NCBI RefSeq assembly: GCF_019160155.1
Contig: NZ_JAFNIH010000044.1
Span: forward strand, 124,001 to 188,000
From: Pinisolibacter aquiterrae
GTDB lineage: Bacteria; Pseudomonadota; Alphaproteobacteria; Rhizobiales; Ancalomicrobiaceae
Length of the DNA stretch: 64,000 bases
Direction: 5' to 3'
Part shown: positions 37,221-47,000 of the stretch, piece by piece
Layout of the letters: each line of letters starts with the position of its first letter
How positions within the stretch are numbered: the stretch's first letter is position 1
Position numbers and translations under genes: made by a program
Notes under the pieces: generated by a model
The model's database searches: none
The model's input: only the letters and a program-made list of their open reading frames with translations
What the model was told of the DNA's origin: nothing

Positions 37221-37618
37221 GGTCCCTGATCTCGCGTCTCGGACGATCGTTCGACGACACTTAAGGGGAGGACGCGGCGGGGTCGAGGGCGGGCACCCGA
37301 AAAAGTGGCCATCGGCCGCAGGTTCGAGCCCCCGCGTCGCCGATCGAGTGAGATCGATCGCGGCAAGGTCATCGTCGGCGTCGGCGCCGTCTTCGCGGCT
37401 CTCGGCGGTCGGGTCGCGTCCCGGCGGGGCGCGCGGAACAGTTCTATGCAGCGTCGAAGTTTTTTCTATGCTGACGAAGACGCTGTCGTGAGATGAAAGG
37501 TCGATGCGATATCCATGTTTTTCGAGCCGGGCCGTGGATGGGGCGGTCGTGCGCCCGGCGAATACGGACCGACGTCTGACGAGGCGAAACGGCACGAAAA
37601 TCCCCATGCGAATCGATA
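37221..37618. other. Gene-free stretch upstream of the macrodomain-RND operon
   Basis: About 400 bases with short open frames only, none with a ribosome site or family resemblance. It should contain the promoter of the macrodomain-adaptor-pump operon on the minus strand, which I cannot place. A T-arm-like GGTTCGAGCCCCC at 37319 is not a tRNA. Confidence 0.5.
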
Positions 37619-37659
37619 TTGATCTCGATCAAAGGCAAGCCGGCCCGGCTTCCTCTAAC
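37619..37659 (+). promoter_or_regulatory. FNR/FixK box in a class II promoter arrangement
   Basis: TTGATCTCGATCAA (37619-37632) is a perfect TTGAT-N4-ATCAA palindrome, the site of FNR, FnrN and FixK proteins. A -10-like TCTAAC lies at 37654-37659. The predicted start at about 37667 puts the box centre at -41.5, exactly the class II activation position. Expression of the downstream small membrane protein should therefore rise under low oxygen. Confidence 0.8.
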
Positions 37660-37733
37660 CAAGAGACGGGAGGCACGCAGGGTGCCTTGCCCGAAGCCGT
37701 CGGCGGCTTCGTCTGGTTTCGGAGGATGCCCGC

Positions 37734-37937
37734 ATGTTCAAGGTCGCCTTGCTCGTCTGGATCGTCTTGGGCGCGACGCTCGCCGGTATGGCACTGACGC
37801 TGACGCTGACCATCCCCGCGTTTCAGGCCAACGCGATGAAGCTTCTGCCGATCTTCAGCCTGGCCGGATTCGTGGTGGCGATCCCCGCATCCTGGTTCGT
37901 CGCCAAGAAGATCCTCGAGGTCACCAAGGGCGTGTGA
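37734..37937 (+). CDS. Small two-helix membrane protein under FNR/FixK-type control
   Basis: This 67-residue protein consists almost entirely of two transmembrane helices: VALLVWIVLGATLAGMALTL (about residues 4-23) and IFSLAGFVVAIPASWFVA (about 40-57). A KK-x-L-E end follows. Similar small proteins in alphaproteobacteria are sometimes mislabelled CTP synthetase; nothing here supports that enzyme. GGAGG lies 8 bases upstream, and a perfect 7-bp hairpin (37693-37710) precedes it in the leader. The perfect FNR/FixK box suggests a role in microaerobic or anaerobic respiration, perhaps as a small subunit of a membrane complex. Function unknown. Confidence 0.85.
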   Translation: MFKVALLVWIVLGATLAGMALTLTLTIPAFQANAMKLLPIFSLAGFVVAIPASWFVAKKILEVTKGV

Positions 37938-38007
37938 CCGGAGCGGGGCTCCGGTCTCGGACGATCGAACGTGAAACGGGCGAATCTCGCTGCGAGATCC
38001 GCCCGTT
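37938..38007 (+). terminator. Double hairpin terminator after the small membrane protein
   Basis: Two stems follow the stop codon. The first is CCGGAGC/GCTCCGG with a GGG loop (37938-37954). The second pairs 37975-37982 with 38000-38007 (AACGGGCG/CGCCCGTT) and continues through a mismatch into ATCTCG/CGAGAT with a three-base loop. It also lies just beyond the stop of the L,D-transpeptidase on the minus strand. Confidence 0.65.
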
Positions 38008-38039
38008 CGTGGCGTTCTGCCGGCGCGTGAGCGTCGCGG

Positions 38040-38552
38040 TCAGCGCATCACCACCACCGGGGTGCCGATGCCGACGCGGTCGTAGAGTTCGACCACGTCC
38101 TCGTTGTACATGCGGATGCAGCCGTAGGAGGCGCGGGTGCCGATCGACGAACGCCGATTGGTGCCGTGGATCGCGTATTCGGTGCCGCTCAGGAGCATGG
38201 CGCGCGGCCCGAGCGGGTTGTGCGGGCCGGGCGGCACCAGATCGGGCAGGCTCGGCTTGTCGCGCTTGACCTCGGCCGGGGGACCCCAGATCGGGTCGAC
38301 TTCCATGCGGCCGACGACGGTGCGGCCCTCCCACTGCTTGCCGGGCATGCCGACGGCGATGGGATAGCGGATGGCGCGGCCGTCACCGACCACGTAGTAG
38401 AGTTTGCGTTCGCTGGTCTTCACCACGATGGTACCGGCGGACCAGGATCCGTCGAAGCTGACCAGTTCGCGCGCGGTGGCTCCGGACACCGCGAAGGTAC
38501 TCGCCGCGATGGTCGCGGCGAAGAAAAGGCCGGCGGCCTTCGATGATTTCAT
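38040..38552 (-). CDS. L,D-transpeptidase (YkuD domain)
   Basis: This 170-residue secreted protein has a signal peptide (AAGLFFAATIAASTFAVSGATA). A YkuD catalytic domain with YAIHGTN near residue 125 and SYGCIRMYNEDV at about 140 supplies the catalytic His and Cys. Such enzymes form 3-3 peptidoglycan cross-links or attach proteins to peptidoglycan. All catalytic residues are present and there is no accessory domain. The start at 38552 is chosen for the signal peptide and GGGGAG 9 bases upstream. It is a single gene between the small membrane protein and the acs terminator. Confidence 0.94.
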   Translation of the reverse strand: MKSSKAAGLFFAATIAASTFAVSGATARELVSFDGSWSAGTIVVKTSERKLYYVVGDGRAIRYPIAVGMPGKQWEGRTVVGRMEVDPIWGPPAEVKRDKPSLPDLVPPGPHNPLGPRAMLLSGTEYAIHGTNRRSSIGTRASYGCIRMYNEDVVELYDRVGIGTPVVVMR

Positions 38553-38723
38553 GTCGCAGGTCTCCCCAGTTGCGTCGCCGAGACGACGATGCTGGGGAAG
38601 ATCGCAGAAATGCGTTGAATTTTCGCAAGTATTCACGGTTGATGAATGGTGTGAAGTCTCATCGAAGACGCACGATCTTCGTAACGGACGATTCACCATG
38701 ACGAGGTGGGCGCCCCGGGCCGC

Positions 38724-38758
38724 AAAAGACGAGGGGCTCCGGATCGCTCCGGAGCCCC
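38724..38758 (-). terminator. Rho-independent terminator after acs
   Basis: A perfect 11-bp stem GGGGCTCCGGA/TCCGGAGCCCC (38733-38758) closes on a 4-base loop and is followed on the minus strand by TCGTCTTTTGCG, about 35 bases after the acs stop. Confidence 0.9.
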
Positions 38759-38792
38759 AGGTCGTGTTCGTCTGCCGTAGGTCGTCGGCCGA

Positions 38793-40733
38793 TCAGGTGC
38801 GGTTCTGACGGTTCTCGATCAGGTCGTCGACGACGGTCGGATCGGCGAGCGTCGAGGTGTCGCCCAGGCTCTCGAAGCTGTCCTCGGCGATCTTGCGCAG
38901 GATGCGGCGCATGATCTTGCCCGAGCGGGTCTTGGGCAGGCCGGGCGAGAACTGGATCAGGTCGGGCGAGGCGATCGGGCCGATCTCCTTGCGGACCCAG
39001 GCGACCAGCTCCTTGCGCAGGGCCTCGGTCGGCTCCTCGCCGGTCATCAGGGTGACGTAGGCATAGATGCCCTGGCCCTTCAGATCGTGCGGATAGCCGA
39101 CGACCGCGGCCTCGGCGACCTTCGGGTGGGCGACCAGCGCCGACTCGACTTCCGCCGTGCCCATGCGGTGACCGGAGACGTTGATGACGTCGTCGACGCG
39201 GCCGGTGATCCAGTAGTAGCCGTCTTCGTCGCGGCGGCAGCCGTCGCCGGTGAAGTACATGCCCTTGTAGGTCGAGAAGTAGGTCTGCACGAAGCGCTCG
39301 TGGTCACCGAACACGGTGCGCATCTGGCCCGGCCAAGAGTCGGTGATGACGAGGTTGCCCTCGGTCGCGCCCTCGAGGATGTTGCCTTCGGCGTCGACGA
39401 TCGCCGGCTGGACGCCGAAGAAGGGACGGGTCGCCGAACCCGGCTTGAGGGCGGTCGCGCCCGGGAGCGGCGTGATCAGGATGCCGCCGGTCTCGGTCTG
39501 CCACCACGTGTCGACGATCGGGCAGCGGGCCTCGCCGACCACGTTGTAGTACCACATCCAGGCTTCCGGATTGATCGGCTCGCCGACCGAACCGAGGATG
39601 CGGAGCGACTTGCGCGAGGTCTTCTTGACCAGTTCCTCGCCGGCGCCCATCAGCGAACGGATCGCGGTGGGGGCGGTGTAGAAGATGTTGACCTGATGCT
39701 TGTCGACCACGTCCCAGAAGCGGGAGGCGGTCGGGTAGGTCGGGATGCCCTCGAACATCAGCGACGTCGCGCCGTTGGCGAGCGGGCCGTAGACGATGTA
39801 GCTGTGGCCCGTGACCCAACCGACGTCGGCGGTGCACCAGTAGATCTCGCCGGGGTGATAGTCGAAGACGTACTGATGCGTCATCGAGGCATAGACCAGA
39901 TAGCCGCCGGTGCAGTGAAGCACGCCCTTGGGCTGGCCGGTCGAGCCGGAGGTGAAGAGGATGAACAGCGGATCCTCCGCGTTCATCGGCTCGGGCGGGC
40001 AGTCGGCGGAGACCTTGGCGACTTCTTCGTCGTAATAGTGGTCGCGGCCGGCGGTCATGGCGACGGCGCCGCCGGTGCGGCGGACCACCAGCACCGACTT
40101 GACGCTGGGGAGGTTGGCGATCGCGGCGTCGACGTTGGCCTTGAGCGGGACCTTGCGGCTGCCGCGCAGACCCTCGTCGGCGGTGATGACGACCGACGAA
40201 TCACAGCCCTCGATGCGGGCGGCGAGGCTGTCCGGCGAGAAGCCGCCGAAGACGATCGAATGGACCGCGCCGATGCGGGCGCAGGCGAGCATCGCGTAGG
40301 CGGCTTCCGGGATCATCGGCAGATAGAGGGTGACGCGGTCGCCCTTCTTCACGCCGTGCGCCTTCAGCACGTTGGCGAGGCGGGACACCTCGTCCTTGAG
40401 CTGGGCGTAGGTGATCTTCTTGTCGTCGTCCGGGCTGTCGCCTTCCCAGATGATCGCGACCTTGTCCGGCGTGGCGGCGGCGTGCCGGTCGACGCAGTTG
40501 TAGGAGACGTTGAGCTCGCCGTCCTCGAACCACTTGATCGACACGTTGTGCGGGTCGTAGCTGGTGTTCTTGACGATCGTGTAGGGCTTGGACCAGTCGA
40601 GGCGCTTGGCCTGTTCGCCCCAGAACCCGTTCGGATCCTTCACCGACTGCTCGTACATCGCCTTGTACTTGGCGTCGTCGGCGAACGAGGCGGCTGCAAC
40701 GTCTGCGGGTACCGGAAACACGTTCTCGGACAT
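38793..40733 (-). CDS. acs: Acetyl-CoA synthetase
   Basis: This 646-residue AMP-forming ligase matches the usual Acs length of about 650. The adenylation P-loop [12 protein letters not shown] is near residue 260, the A5-type WWQTETGG near 405, and [13 protein letters not shown] near 600 holds the Lys acetylated to switch off Acs. It activates acetate to acetyl-CoA through acetyl-AMP. The ATG at 40733 is chosen because GGGAGG stands 7 bases upstream; an in-frame ATG five codons earlier has no such site. Acetate assimilation fits the mesaconyl-CoA hydratase and CitE-like lyase further along the window. Confidence 0.98.
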   Translation of the reverse strand: MSENVFPVPADVAAASFADDAKYKAMYEQSVKDPNGFWGEQAKRLDWSKPYTIVKNTSYDPHNVSIKWFEDGELNVSYNCVDRHAAATPDKVAIIWEGDSPDDDKKITYAQLKDEVSRLANVLKAHGVKKGDRVTLYLPMIPEAAYAMLACARIGAVHSIVFGGFSPDSLAARIEGCDSSVVITADEGLRGSRKVPLKANVDAAIANLPSVKSVLVVRRTGGAVAMTAGRDHYYDEEVAKVSADCPPEPMNAEDPLFILFTSGSTGQPKGVLHCTGGYLVYASMTHQYVFDYHPGEIYWCTADVGWVTGHSYIVYGPLANGATSLMFEGIPTYPTASRFWDVVDKHQVNIFYTAPTAIRSLMGAGEELVKKTSRKSLRILGSVGEPINPEAWMWYYNVVGEARCPIVDTWWQTETGGILITPLPGATALKPGSATRPFFGVQPAIVDAEGNILEGATEGNLVITDSWPGQMRTVFGDHERFVQTYFSTYKGMYFTGDGCRRDEDGYYWITGRVDDVINVSGHRMGTAEVESALVAHPKVAEAAVVGYPHDLKGQGIYAYVTLMTGEEPTEALRKELVAWVRKEIGPIASPDLIQFSPGLPKTRSGKIMRRILRKIAEDSFESLGDTSTLADPTVVDDLIENRQNRT

Positions 40734-41260
40734 GGACTGACCTCCCATCGATTTCGATTCTGCGGGGGAGAGACGTGCGGGACGGCGCACACGCAAGGTG
40801 CGACGAGTTGTCCTCCCCTTTTTCCGGGCGGCATTATGCGACATCCCGCCTCGCCGTCCACTCGCGCGCCGACAGACTTTGGTCGAGAACGGGGGCGAAC
40901 AACCCTCGTTTCGTCAATGATCCACGTCGGAATAAAGTCTTATCGACCTCGGTCGGGGGGGCAGGAGCACCCGAGACGACAAGTGAGCCGTGCAAGGACA
41001 TGGGCAGGTTTCACCCATCGTTCGGTGGTGGCGCCGAAGGGCTCGCGAATGACGTATTCGTCATGACAAATCTTGCGATGCAGCACGAATGATCGGCATT
41101 CGACCTCGCTTATTGTGCGATGCGTCATCGGGACGGGCGGCGGCGCTCCGGCCATGGGCGCGGGCGCGGTGGCCGTAGGGGCAGATGAAGGGAATTTCAT
41201 TTGTTGGCCGGCGGGGCGGTCGAGTAGGGTCTCGCGATCGCGAAGGGTACGGGACGGGGC
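40734..41260. other. Divergent regulatory stretch between acs and the Mdt-type operon
   Basis: About 527 bases that must hold the promoters of acs (minus) and of the efflux operon (plus). The most distinct element is the perfect palindrome ATGACG-TATT-CGTCAT at 41049-41064. No gene is convincing; short open frames here lack ribosome sites. Confidence 0.5.
41049..41064 (+). promoter_or_regulatory. Palindromic operator candidate upstream of the Mdt-type operon
   Basis: ATGACG-TATT-CGTCAT is a perfect 6-bp inverted repeat with a 4-base spacer, about 200 bases before the first efflux gene in an AT-richer patch. It has the size of a TetR- or MarR-type operator; no such regulator is encoded adjacent to it. 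Confidence 0.35.
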
Positions 41261-42754
41261 ATGATCGAAGGCGGGGCGACTGGAACTGCGGAGCGACCGG
41301 CCGGCGGTGGTGCCGCCGGAGGCGCGCGCGTCGCCGCGTTCGGGATGGTTCTCGGGGCGACCCTGGCGCTTTCGGCCTGCGGCGAGGCGCCGGTGACGCC
41401 GGATCTGACGGGCGAGATGCCGAAGACCTGGACGGCGGGCACGGACGCGGGGACCGAGGTCGGGTCCGACTGGGTGCGCGGCTTCGGCTCGCGCGAGCTC
41501 GAGCGTCTGGTGGCGCTCGCCGACGTGGACAATCTCGACATCGCCCAGGCGAGCGCGCGGGTCGCTCAGGCGGAGGCCGAGCTCGCGGCGCGGCGGGCGG
41601 ATCTGGCGCCTTCCGTCGACGGTTCTGGCTCGGTTTCGCGGGCGGTGACGCCGGGGACGCGGTCGTCGTTCTCGCCGCCGTTTCGCGCCACGGTCTCCGA
41701 TTCCTACCAATTGGGCCTCGCCGGCTCGTGGACGCTCGACGTCGGCGGGCGGCTCCGGGCTCTGACGGCGGCGCAGGTGGCGACCACGCAGGCGTCGCGG
41801 ATCGAGCGCGACGCGGTGCGGCTTTCGACCTCGACGGCGATCGTCGACGCGTGGCTCCGGGTGGGTGCGGCGCGCGAGCGCATCCGCATCGCCCGCGAGA
41901 GCGTGGCGACGGCGGAGCGGACGCTCGCGATCTACAAACGGCGCATCGAGGTGGGCACGGCGACGGCGCTCGATCTGGCGCAGCAGGAGAGTCTGGTGGC
42001 GAGCCAGCGCGCCGCCGTGCCCGATCTCGAGATCGAGGCGCGGCAGACCCGCAATGCCCTGGTGATCCTCACCGGCCGCAGTCCCGAGGCGCTCGACGTG
42101 AAGACCGGCGGCGTCTCCGGGGTTCGGGTTCCGACGATTTCGGCGGGGATCCCGTCGCGCCTTCTCACGCGGCGGCCGGACGTCGCCTCGGCCGAGGCGA
42201 CGCTCGAGGCGCAGTCGGCCAATGTCGAGGCGGCACGGGCGGCCTTCCTGCCGGAGATCACCCTGACCGGCTCGACCGGGCTCGCCAGCGCCTTTCTGAA
42301 GAACCTGCTCCGACCCGACGCGATCGCCGCACAGGCGGCGGCCGGGCTGACGGCGCCGATCTTCGACGCGGGCGCGCGGCAGGCCTCGCTCGATCAGGCG
42401 CGGGCGCGGCACGAGGAACTGGTCGCGGCCTATCGCTCGACGGTGCATCAGGCGCTCGGCGACGTCGAGAACGCACTGATCGCGGTCGAGCAGAACCGGC
42501 GTCACGAAGTGCTGCAGCGGGCGGTGGTGACGGCGGCGCGGCGGGCGCAGAAGCTCACCGAGGAGCGGCTCTCGGAGGGGACGATCGACGTCACCACGGT
42601 GCTCGAGGCGGAGCGGACGCTGTTCTCGGCCGAGCAGGCCCTGGTCTCGGTGCGGCTGGCGCGGCTCCGGGCGGTGGTGTCGCTGGCCGGGGCGCTCGGT
42701 GGCGGGTGGATCAAGGAACGGCCGCAGGTCGCGGCGAAGGACGCGACGCCATGA
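41261..42754 (+). CDS. Outer-membrane efflux lipoprotein (NodT/OprM-type)
   Basis: This 497-residue TolC-like channel protein is a lipoprotein: its lipobox LALSAC puts the acylated Cys at residue 40. Two outer-membrane-factor repeats follow, with DNLDIAQASARVAQAEAEL and ANVEAARAAFLPEITLTGS as the helical signatures and SRLLTRRPDVASAEATL between them. It provides the exit duct for the adaptor and pumps encoded behind it. The 28-residue N-terminal extension before the signal core is odd. GGGACGGGG precedes ATG 41261, while an in-frame ATG at 41345 would give a more usual signal. The stop overlaps the next start (ATGA). Confidence 0.93.
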   Translation: MIEGGATGTAERPAGGGAAGGARVAAFGMVLGATLALSACGEAPVTPDLTGEMPKTWTAGTDAGTEVGSDWVRGFGSRELERLVALADVDNLDIAQASARVAQAEAELAARRADLAPSVDGSGSVSRAVTPGTRSSFSPPFRATVSDSYQLGLAGSWTLDVGGRLRALTAAQVATTQASRIERDAVRLSTSTAIVDAWLRVGAARERIRIARESVATAERTLAIYKRRIEVGTATALDLAQQESLVASQRAAVPDLEIEARQTRNALVILTGRSPEALDVKTGGVSGVRVPTISAGIPSRLLTRRPDVASAEATLEAQSANVEAARAAFLPEITLTGSTGLASAFLKNLLRPDAIAAQAAAGLTAPIFDAGARQASLDQARARHEELVAAYRSTVHQALGDVENALIAVEQNRRHEVLQRAVVTAARRAQKLTEERLSEGTIDVTTVLEAERTLFSAEQALVSVRLARLRAVVSLAGALGGGWIKERPQVAAKDATP

Positions 42755-44004
42755 GCGCATCCCGCATCGTTCTCCTCCTCGGGATCGCGGCGGTGATCGC
42801 GGCCGGCGTCGCCTGGAAGACCGGCCATCTGCCGATCGGATCGAAGCCGGCGGGCACGACCGCCGAATCGCTGCCGCCGGGACCGCCTGGGGCCGGGATG
42901 GGCGGGCGGCGCTCGATGCGTTCGCAGGGGCCGACGCCGGTTCTGGTCGCGGCGGTCGCGCGCGAGGACGTCGATCTGACCATCGACGGCATCGGCACCG
43001 TCCAGGCCGACGCGACCGTGACGGTCCGGGCCCAGGTCGACGGGCGGCTCCTCGAGCTGCGCTTCGCCGACGGCCAGGAGGTCCAGGCCGGCGAGGTGCT
43101 GGCGGTGATCGACCCGGCCTCCTACAAGGCCGTCTATGATCAGGCGGTCGGCAAGCGCGATCAGAACGCGGCCGATCTCGCCAATGCCCGCGCCGATCTC
43201 GAGCGCTACGAGCGGCTCGCCAAGAGCGAGGCGGGCTCGCGCCAGCAGGCCGATTCGCAACGCGCGACGGTCGCCAAGCTCGAGGCGCAGACGCGGATCG
43301 ATCAGGCGGTGATCGACGCCGCGAAGATCGATCTCGACAATACGACCATCCGCGCGCCGATCTCGGGACGCACGGGCCTGCGCACCGTCGACGTCGGCAA
43401 TCTGGTGCGGGCCTCCGACAGCGCCGGCCTCGTCACCATCGCCCGGATCCGGCCGATCGCGGTGACCTTCACGGTGGCGCAGCAACAGTTGCCGTCTCTG
43501 CTCGCGGCGCAGGCGCGCGGGCCGATCGCGGTCGAGGTGCTGGGGGCCGATCGCAAGAGCGTGGTGGAGCGGGGCCGGGTGACGGTGATCGACAATCAGG
43601 TCGATTCCACCACCGGCACGGTCAAGCTCAAGGCGAGCCTGCCCAATGCGGAGACGCGGCTGTGGCCGGGTCAGTTCGTCGATCTCAGGATCTCGGTCGA
43701 CCGGCTGACGGCGGTGCCGGTGATCCCCAGCGCGGCGGTGCAGCGTTCGGCGGAGGGCGCCTGGGTCTATGTGGTCGGTGACGACGCCACCGCGCGCCGC
43801 CGGCCGATCGAGATGACGCGCCAGGACGAGACGCGGGCGGTGATCGCCTCGGGTCTCGCCGACGGTGAGAAGGTGGTGACCACCGGCTTCGCCCGGCTCA
43901 CCGACGGGGCGGCGGTGCAGGTCGACACGGCCGCCGCGCCCGGCGAGACGCCGCCGGCCGAAGCCAAACCGCGCCGGACCAAACGTCCCGGATCCACCCC
44001 ATGA
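42751..44004 (+). CDS. mdtA: RND adaptor of MdtA type
   Basis: This 417-residue membrane fusion protein has an N-terminal helix (IVLLLGIAAVIAAGVAW) and a lipoyl half TIDGIGTVQADATVTVRAQV (in part) near residue 75. A helical hairpin (ADLANARADLERYERLA) and the second half IRAPISGRTGLRTVDVGNLV follow, then barrel and membrane-proximal domains. The tail is Pro/Lys/Arg-rich. The arrangement with two RND pumps behind it is that of MdtABC. It overlaps the outer-membrane gene and the next pump gene by ATGA on both sides. The mdt symbol reflects family and order, not proof of substrate. Confidence 0.92.
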   Translation: MSASRIVLLLGIAAVIAAGVAWKTGHLPIGSKPAGTTAESLPPGPPGAGMGGRRSMRSQGPTPVLVAAVAREDVDLTIDGIGTVQADATVTVRAQVDGRLLELRFADGQEVQAGEVLAVIDPASYKAVYDQAVGKRDQNAADLANARADLERYERLAKSEAGSRQQADSQRATVAKLEAQTRIDQAVIDAAKIDLDNTTIRAPISGRTGLRTVDVGNLVRASDSAGLVTIARIRPIAVTFTVAQQQLPSLLAAQARGPIAVEVLGADRKSVVERGRVTVIDNQVDSTTGTVKLKASLPNAETRLWPGQFVDLRISVDRLTAVPVIPSAAVQRSAEGAWVYVVGDDATARRRPIEMTRQDETRAVIASGLADGEKVVTTGFARLTDGAAVQVDTAAAPGETPPAEAKPRRTKRPGSTP

Positions 44005-47000
44005 GCGTCTCGGCGCCCTTCATCGCCCGGCCGATCGCCACCTCGCTCTTGGCGGCGGCGCTCCTGGTCGTGGGCGTGCTGGGCTTCATGAAGCTGCCGG
44101 TCTCGTCGCTGCCACAGGTCGATTTCCCGACCATCGAGATCACCACGCGGATGCCGGGCGCCGATCCGACCACCACCTCGACGGTGGTGACGGCGCCGCT
44201 CGAGCGGCAGTTCGGCAAGATCCCGTCGCTGACGACGATGACCTCGGAAAGCTCCTACGGCCTGTCGCGGGTGACGTTGCAGTTCGAGCTCGACCGCGAC
44301 ATCGACGCGGCGGCGCAGGACGTGCAGTCGGCGATCAACGCCGCCGCCGGGACGCTGCCGAGCGATCTGCCCTATCCGCCGGTCTATTCCAAGGTCAATC
44401 CGGCCGACACGCCGATCCTGACCCTGGCGCTGACCTCGCCGACGGCGCCGCTGCGCCAGCTCTCCGACCTCGCCGACACGCTGATCGCGCAGCGGCTCTC
44501 GGAGATCTCCGGCGTCGGCCGGGTGTCGATCGCCGGCGGCGTGCGCCCGGCGCTCCGGGTCAAGGCCGATCTCGATCGTCTCGCCGCCTATGGGCTCTCG
44601 CTCGCCGATCTTCGGACGGCGATCGCGGCGACCAATCTGGCGGGATCGAAGGGCGCGCTCGACGGGGCGCGGCAGGCGTGGGCGATCGGCGCCAACGATC
44701 AGATCCCCGATGCCGCCGGCTTCGGCCGGGTGGTGGTCGCCAAGCGCAACGGCACGCCGGTGCTGCTCGCCGACGTCGCCACCGTCGTGGAGGGGCTCGA
44801 GGACGCCCAGGTCGGCGGTTGGTACGCCGGCAAGCGGGCGGTGGTGCTCGACATTCAGAAGCAGCCGGGAGCCAACATCGTCGAGACCGTCGATCGGCTG
44901 ATGGCGCAGGTGCCGCGCCTCGCCCGGTCGATGCCGGCCGGGGTGACGCTCGAGGTGGTGCACGATCGCACCACGACGATCCGCGCCTCGATCGCCGACG
45001 TCGAATTCACGCTGGTTCTGTCCTGCGCCCTCGTCGTGATGGTAGTGCTCCTCTTCCTGCGCTCGCTCCGGGCCACGATCATCGCGGCGGTGACGCTGCC
45101 GCTCTCGATCGTCGCGACCTTCGCGGTGATGTGGGCGATGGGCTTCAGCCTCGACAATCTGTCGCTGATGGCGCTCACGATCGGCACCGGCTTCGTCGTC
45201 GACGACGCGATCGTGATGATCGAGAACATCGTGCGGCGGCGCGACGAGGGGATGGGCGGGCTCGAGGCGGCCAAGGCCGGCGCCGGCGAGATCGGCTTCA
45301 CGGTGGTGTCGCTGACGCTGTCGCTGATCGCCGTGTTCATCCCGCTCCTGTTCATGACCGGGCTGGTCGGCCGCATGTTCCGCGAATTCGCGCTGACGCT
45401 GTCGATCGCGGTGGTGGTGTCGGCGGTGGTGTCGCTGACGCTGACGCCGATGATGTGTTCGCGGCTCCTGAAGGGGTCGCACGAGGAGCATCGCGGCGGC
45501 ATGCTCGGGCGGCTCTTGGCGGCGGCGGAATGGCCGATCGCGGCGATGGCGCGCGGTTACGAACGCTCGCTCGGCTGGGCGCTGACGCATTCGCGTCTGG
45601 TGCTCGCGGTCACGCTCGCCTCGCTCGGGGCGACCGCGTGGCTCTATGTCGCGAGCCCGAAGGGGTTTCTGCCCAATCAGGACACGGGCCTGATCTCGGT
45701 GGTTCTGGAAGGGGCGTCGCAGGCTTCCTTCGCCGAGATGACGCGGCTCCAGGACGCGGTGACGCGCGCCTTCGAGAGCGATCCGGACGTCGCCGGGGTG
45801 GTCTCGGTGATCGGCATCGGAGGGCTCAACGCCACCGGCAATACGGCGCGGCTGACGGTCGATCTGGCGCCGCGCGAGACCCGAGTGTCGACCGCGGCCG
45901 AGGTCGCGGCGCGGCTGCGGCGGCTCGGGGAGGCGGTGCCGGGCGCGGCGGTTCACGTCCAGCCGGTGCAGGACGTCCGCATCGGGACGCGCTCCAGCCG
46001 CTCGCAATATCAATACACGCTGACCGGCATCGACGGCGCGGCGGTGTCGCGGCAGGCGGACGCGCTGGCGACGGCGCTCGCGGCACGTCCCGAATTCGCC
46101 CATGTCACGCTCGAGACCCGCGACGACGGGCTCGCGGTGCATGTGGCGATCGACCGGGAACGGGCCGGGCGGCTCGGGGTCTCGGTGCAGTCGATCGACG
46201 ACGCGCTGTCGGACGCCTTCTCGCAGCGGCGGATCTCGACGATCTATGCGCAGGCGAACCAGTACCGGGTGATCCTCGAGGCGGATCTCTCGGCGGGTGT
46301 CGACGCCTCGGTGCTCGACCGGCTGCGGGTCGCGTCGAGCAGCGGCGCGCAGGTGCCGCTGACGGCGCTGGCGCGGATCGAGCGCGGCACGGCGCCCTTG
46401 TCGGTGGCGCGGGTCGATCAGTTCCCGGCGGCGACGCTCTCCTTCGATCCGGCGCCGGGGGTGTCGCTCGATGCCTCACTCGCCGCGATCGAGGCGGTGC
46501 GGGCCGATTTCGGCGAGGAGACCGGGGTGATCGGCCGGGCCGATGCCGACGCGGCCGAATTCGCCCGCTCGCTCGCCTCGCAGCCGTGGCTGATCCTGGC
46601 GGCGGTGGCGACGATCTACGTCGTGCTCGGCGTGCTCTACGAGAGCTTCGCCCATCCCTTCACGATCCTGACGACGCTGCCCTCGGCCGGTGTCGGCGCG
46701 CTGATCGCGCTGCGGCTGACGGGTCAGGACCTGTCGCTGGTGGCGCTGATCGGCATCATTCTCTTGATGGGCATCGTCAAGAAGAATGCGATCATGATGA
46801 TCGACTTCGCGATCGTCGCCGAGCGCGAACGCGGCCACGATCCGCGCGCGGCGATCGTCGAGGCGTGCCGGCTGCGCTTCCGGCCGATCATGATGACGAC
46901 GCTCGCCGCCCTCTTCGGGGCGGTGCCGCTCGCCTTCGCGCACGGGACCGGGTCGGAGCTCCGCGTTCCCCTCGGCATCACCATCATCGGCGGGCTGCTG

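Noticed and set aside
37311-37345. tRNA-like T-arm (GGTTCGAGCCCCC)
   Set aside because: The stem does not pair fully and no acceptor, D or anticodon arm can be folded around it.
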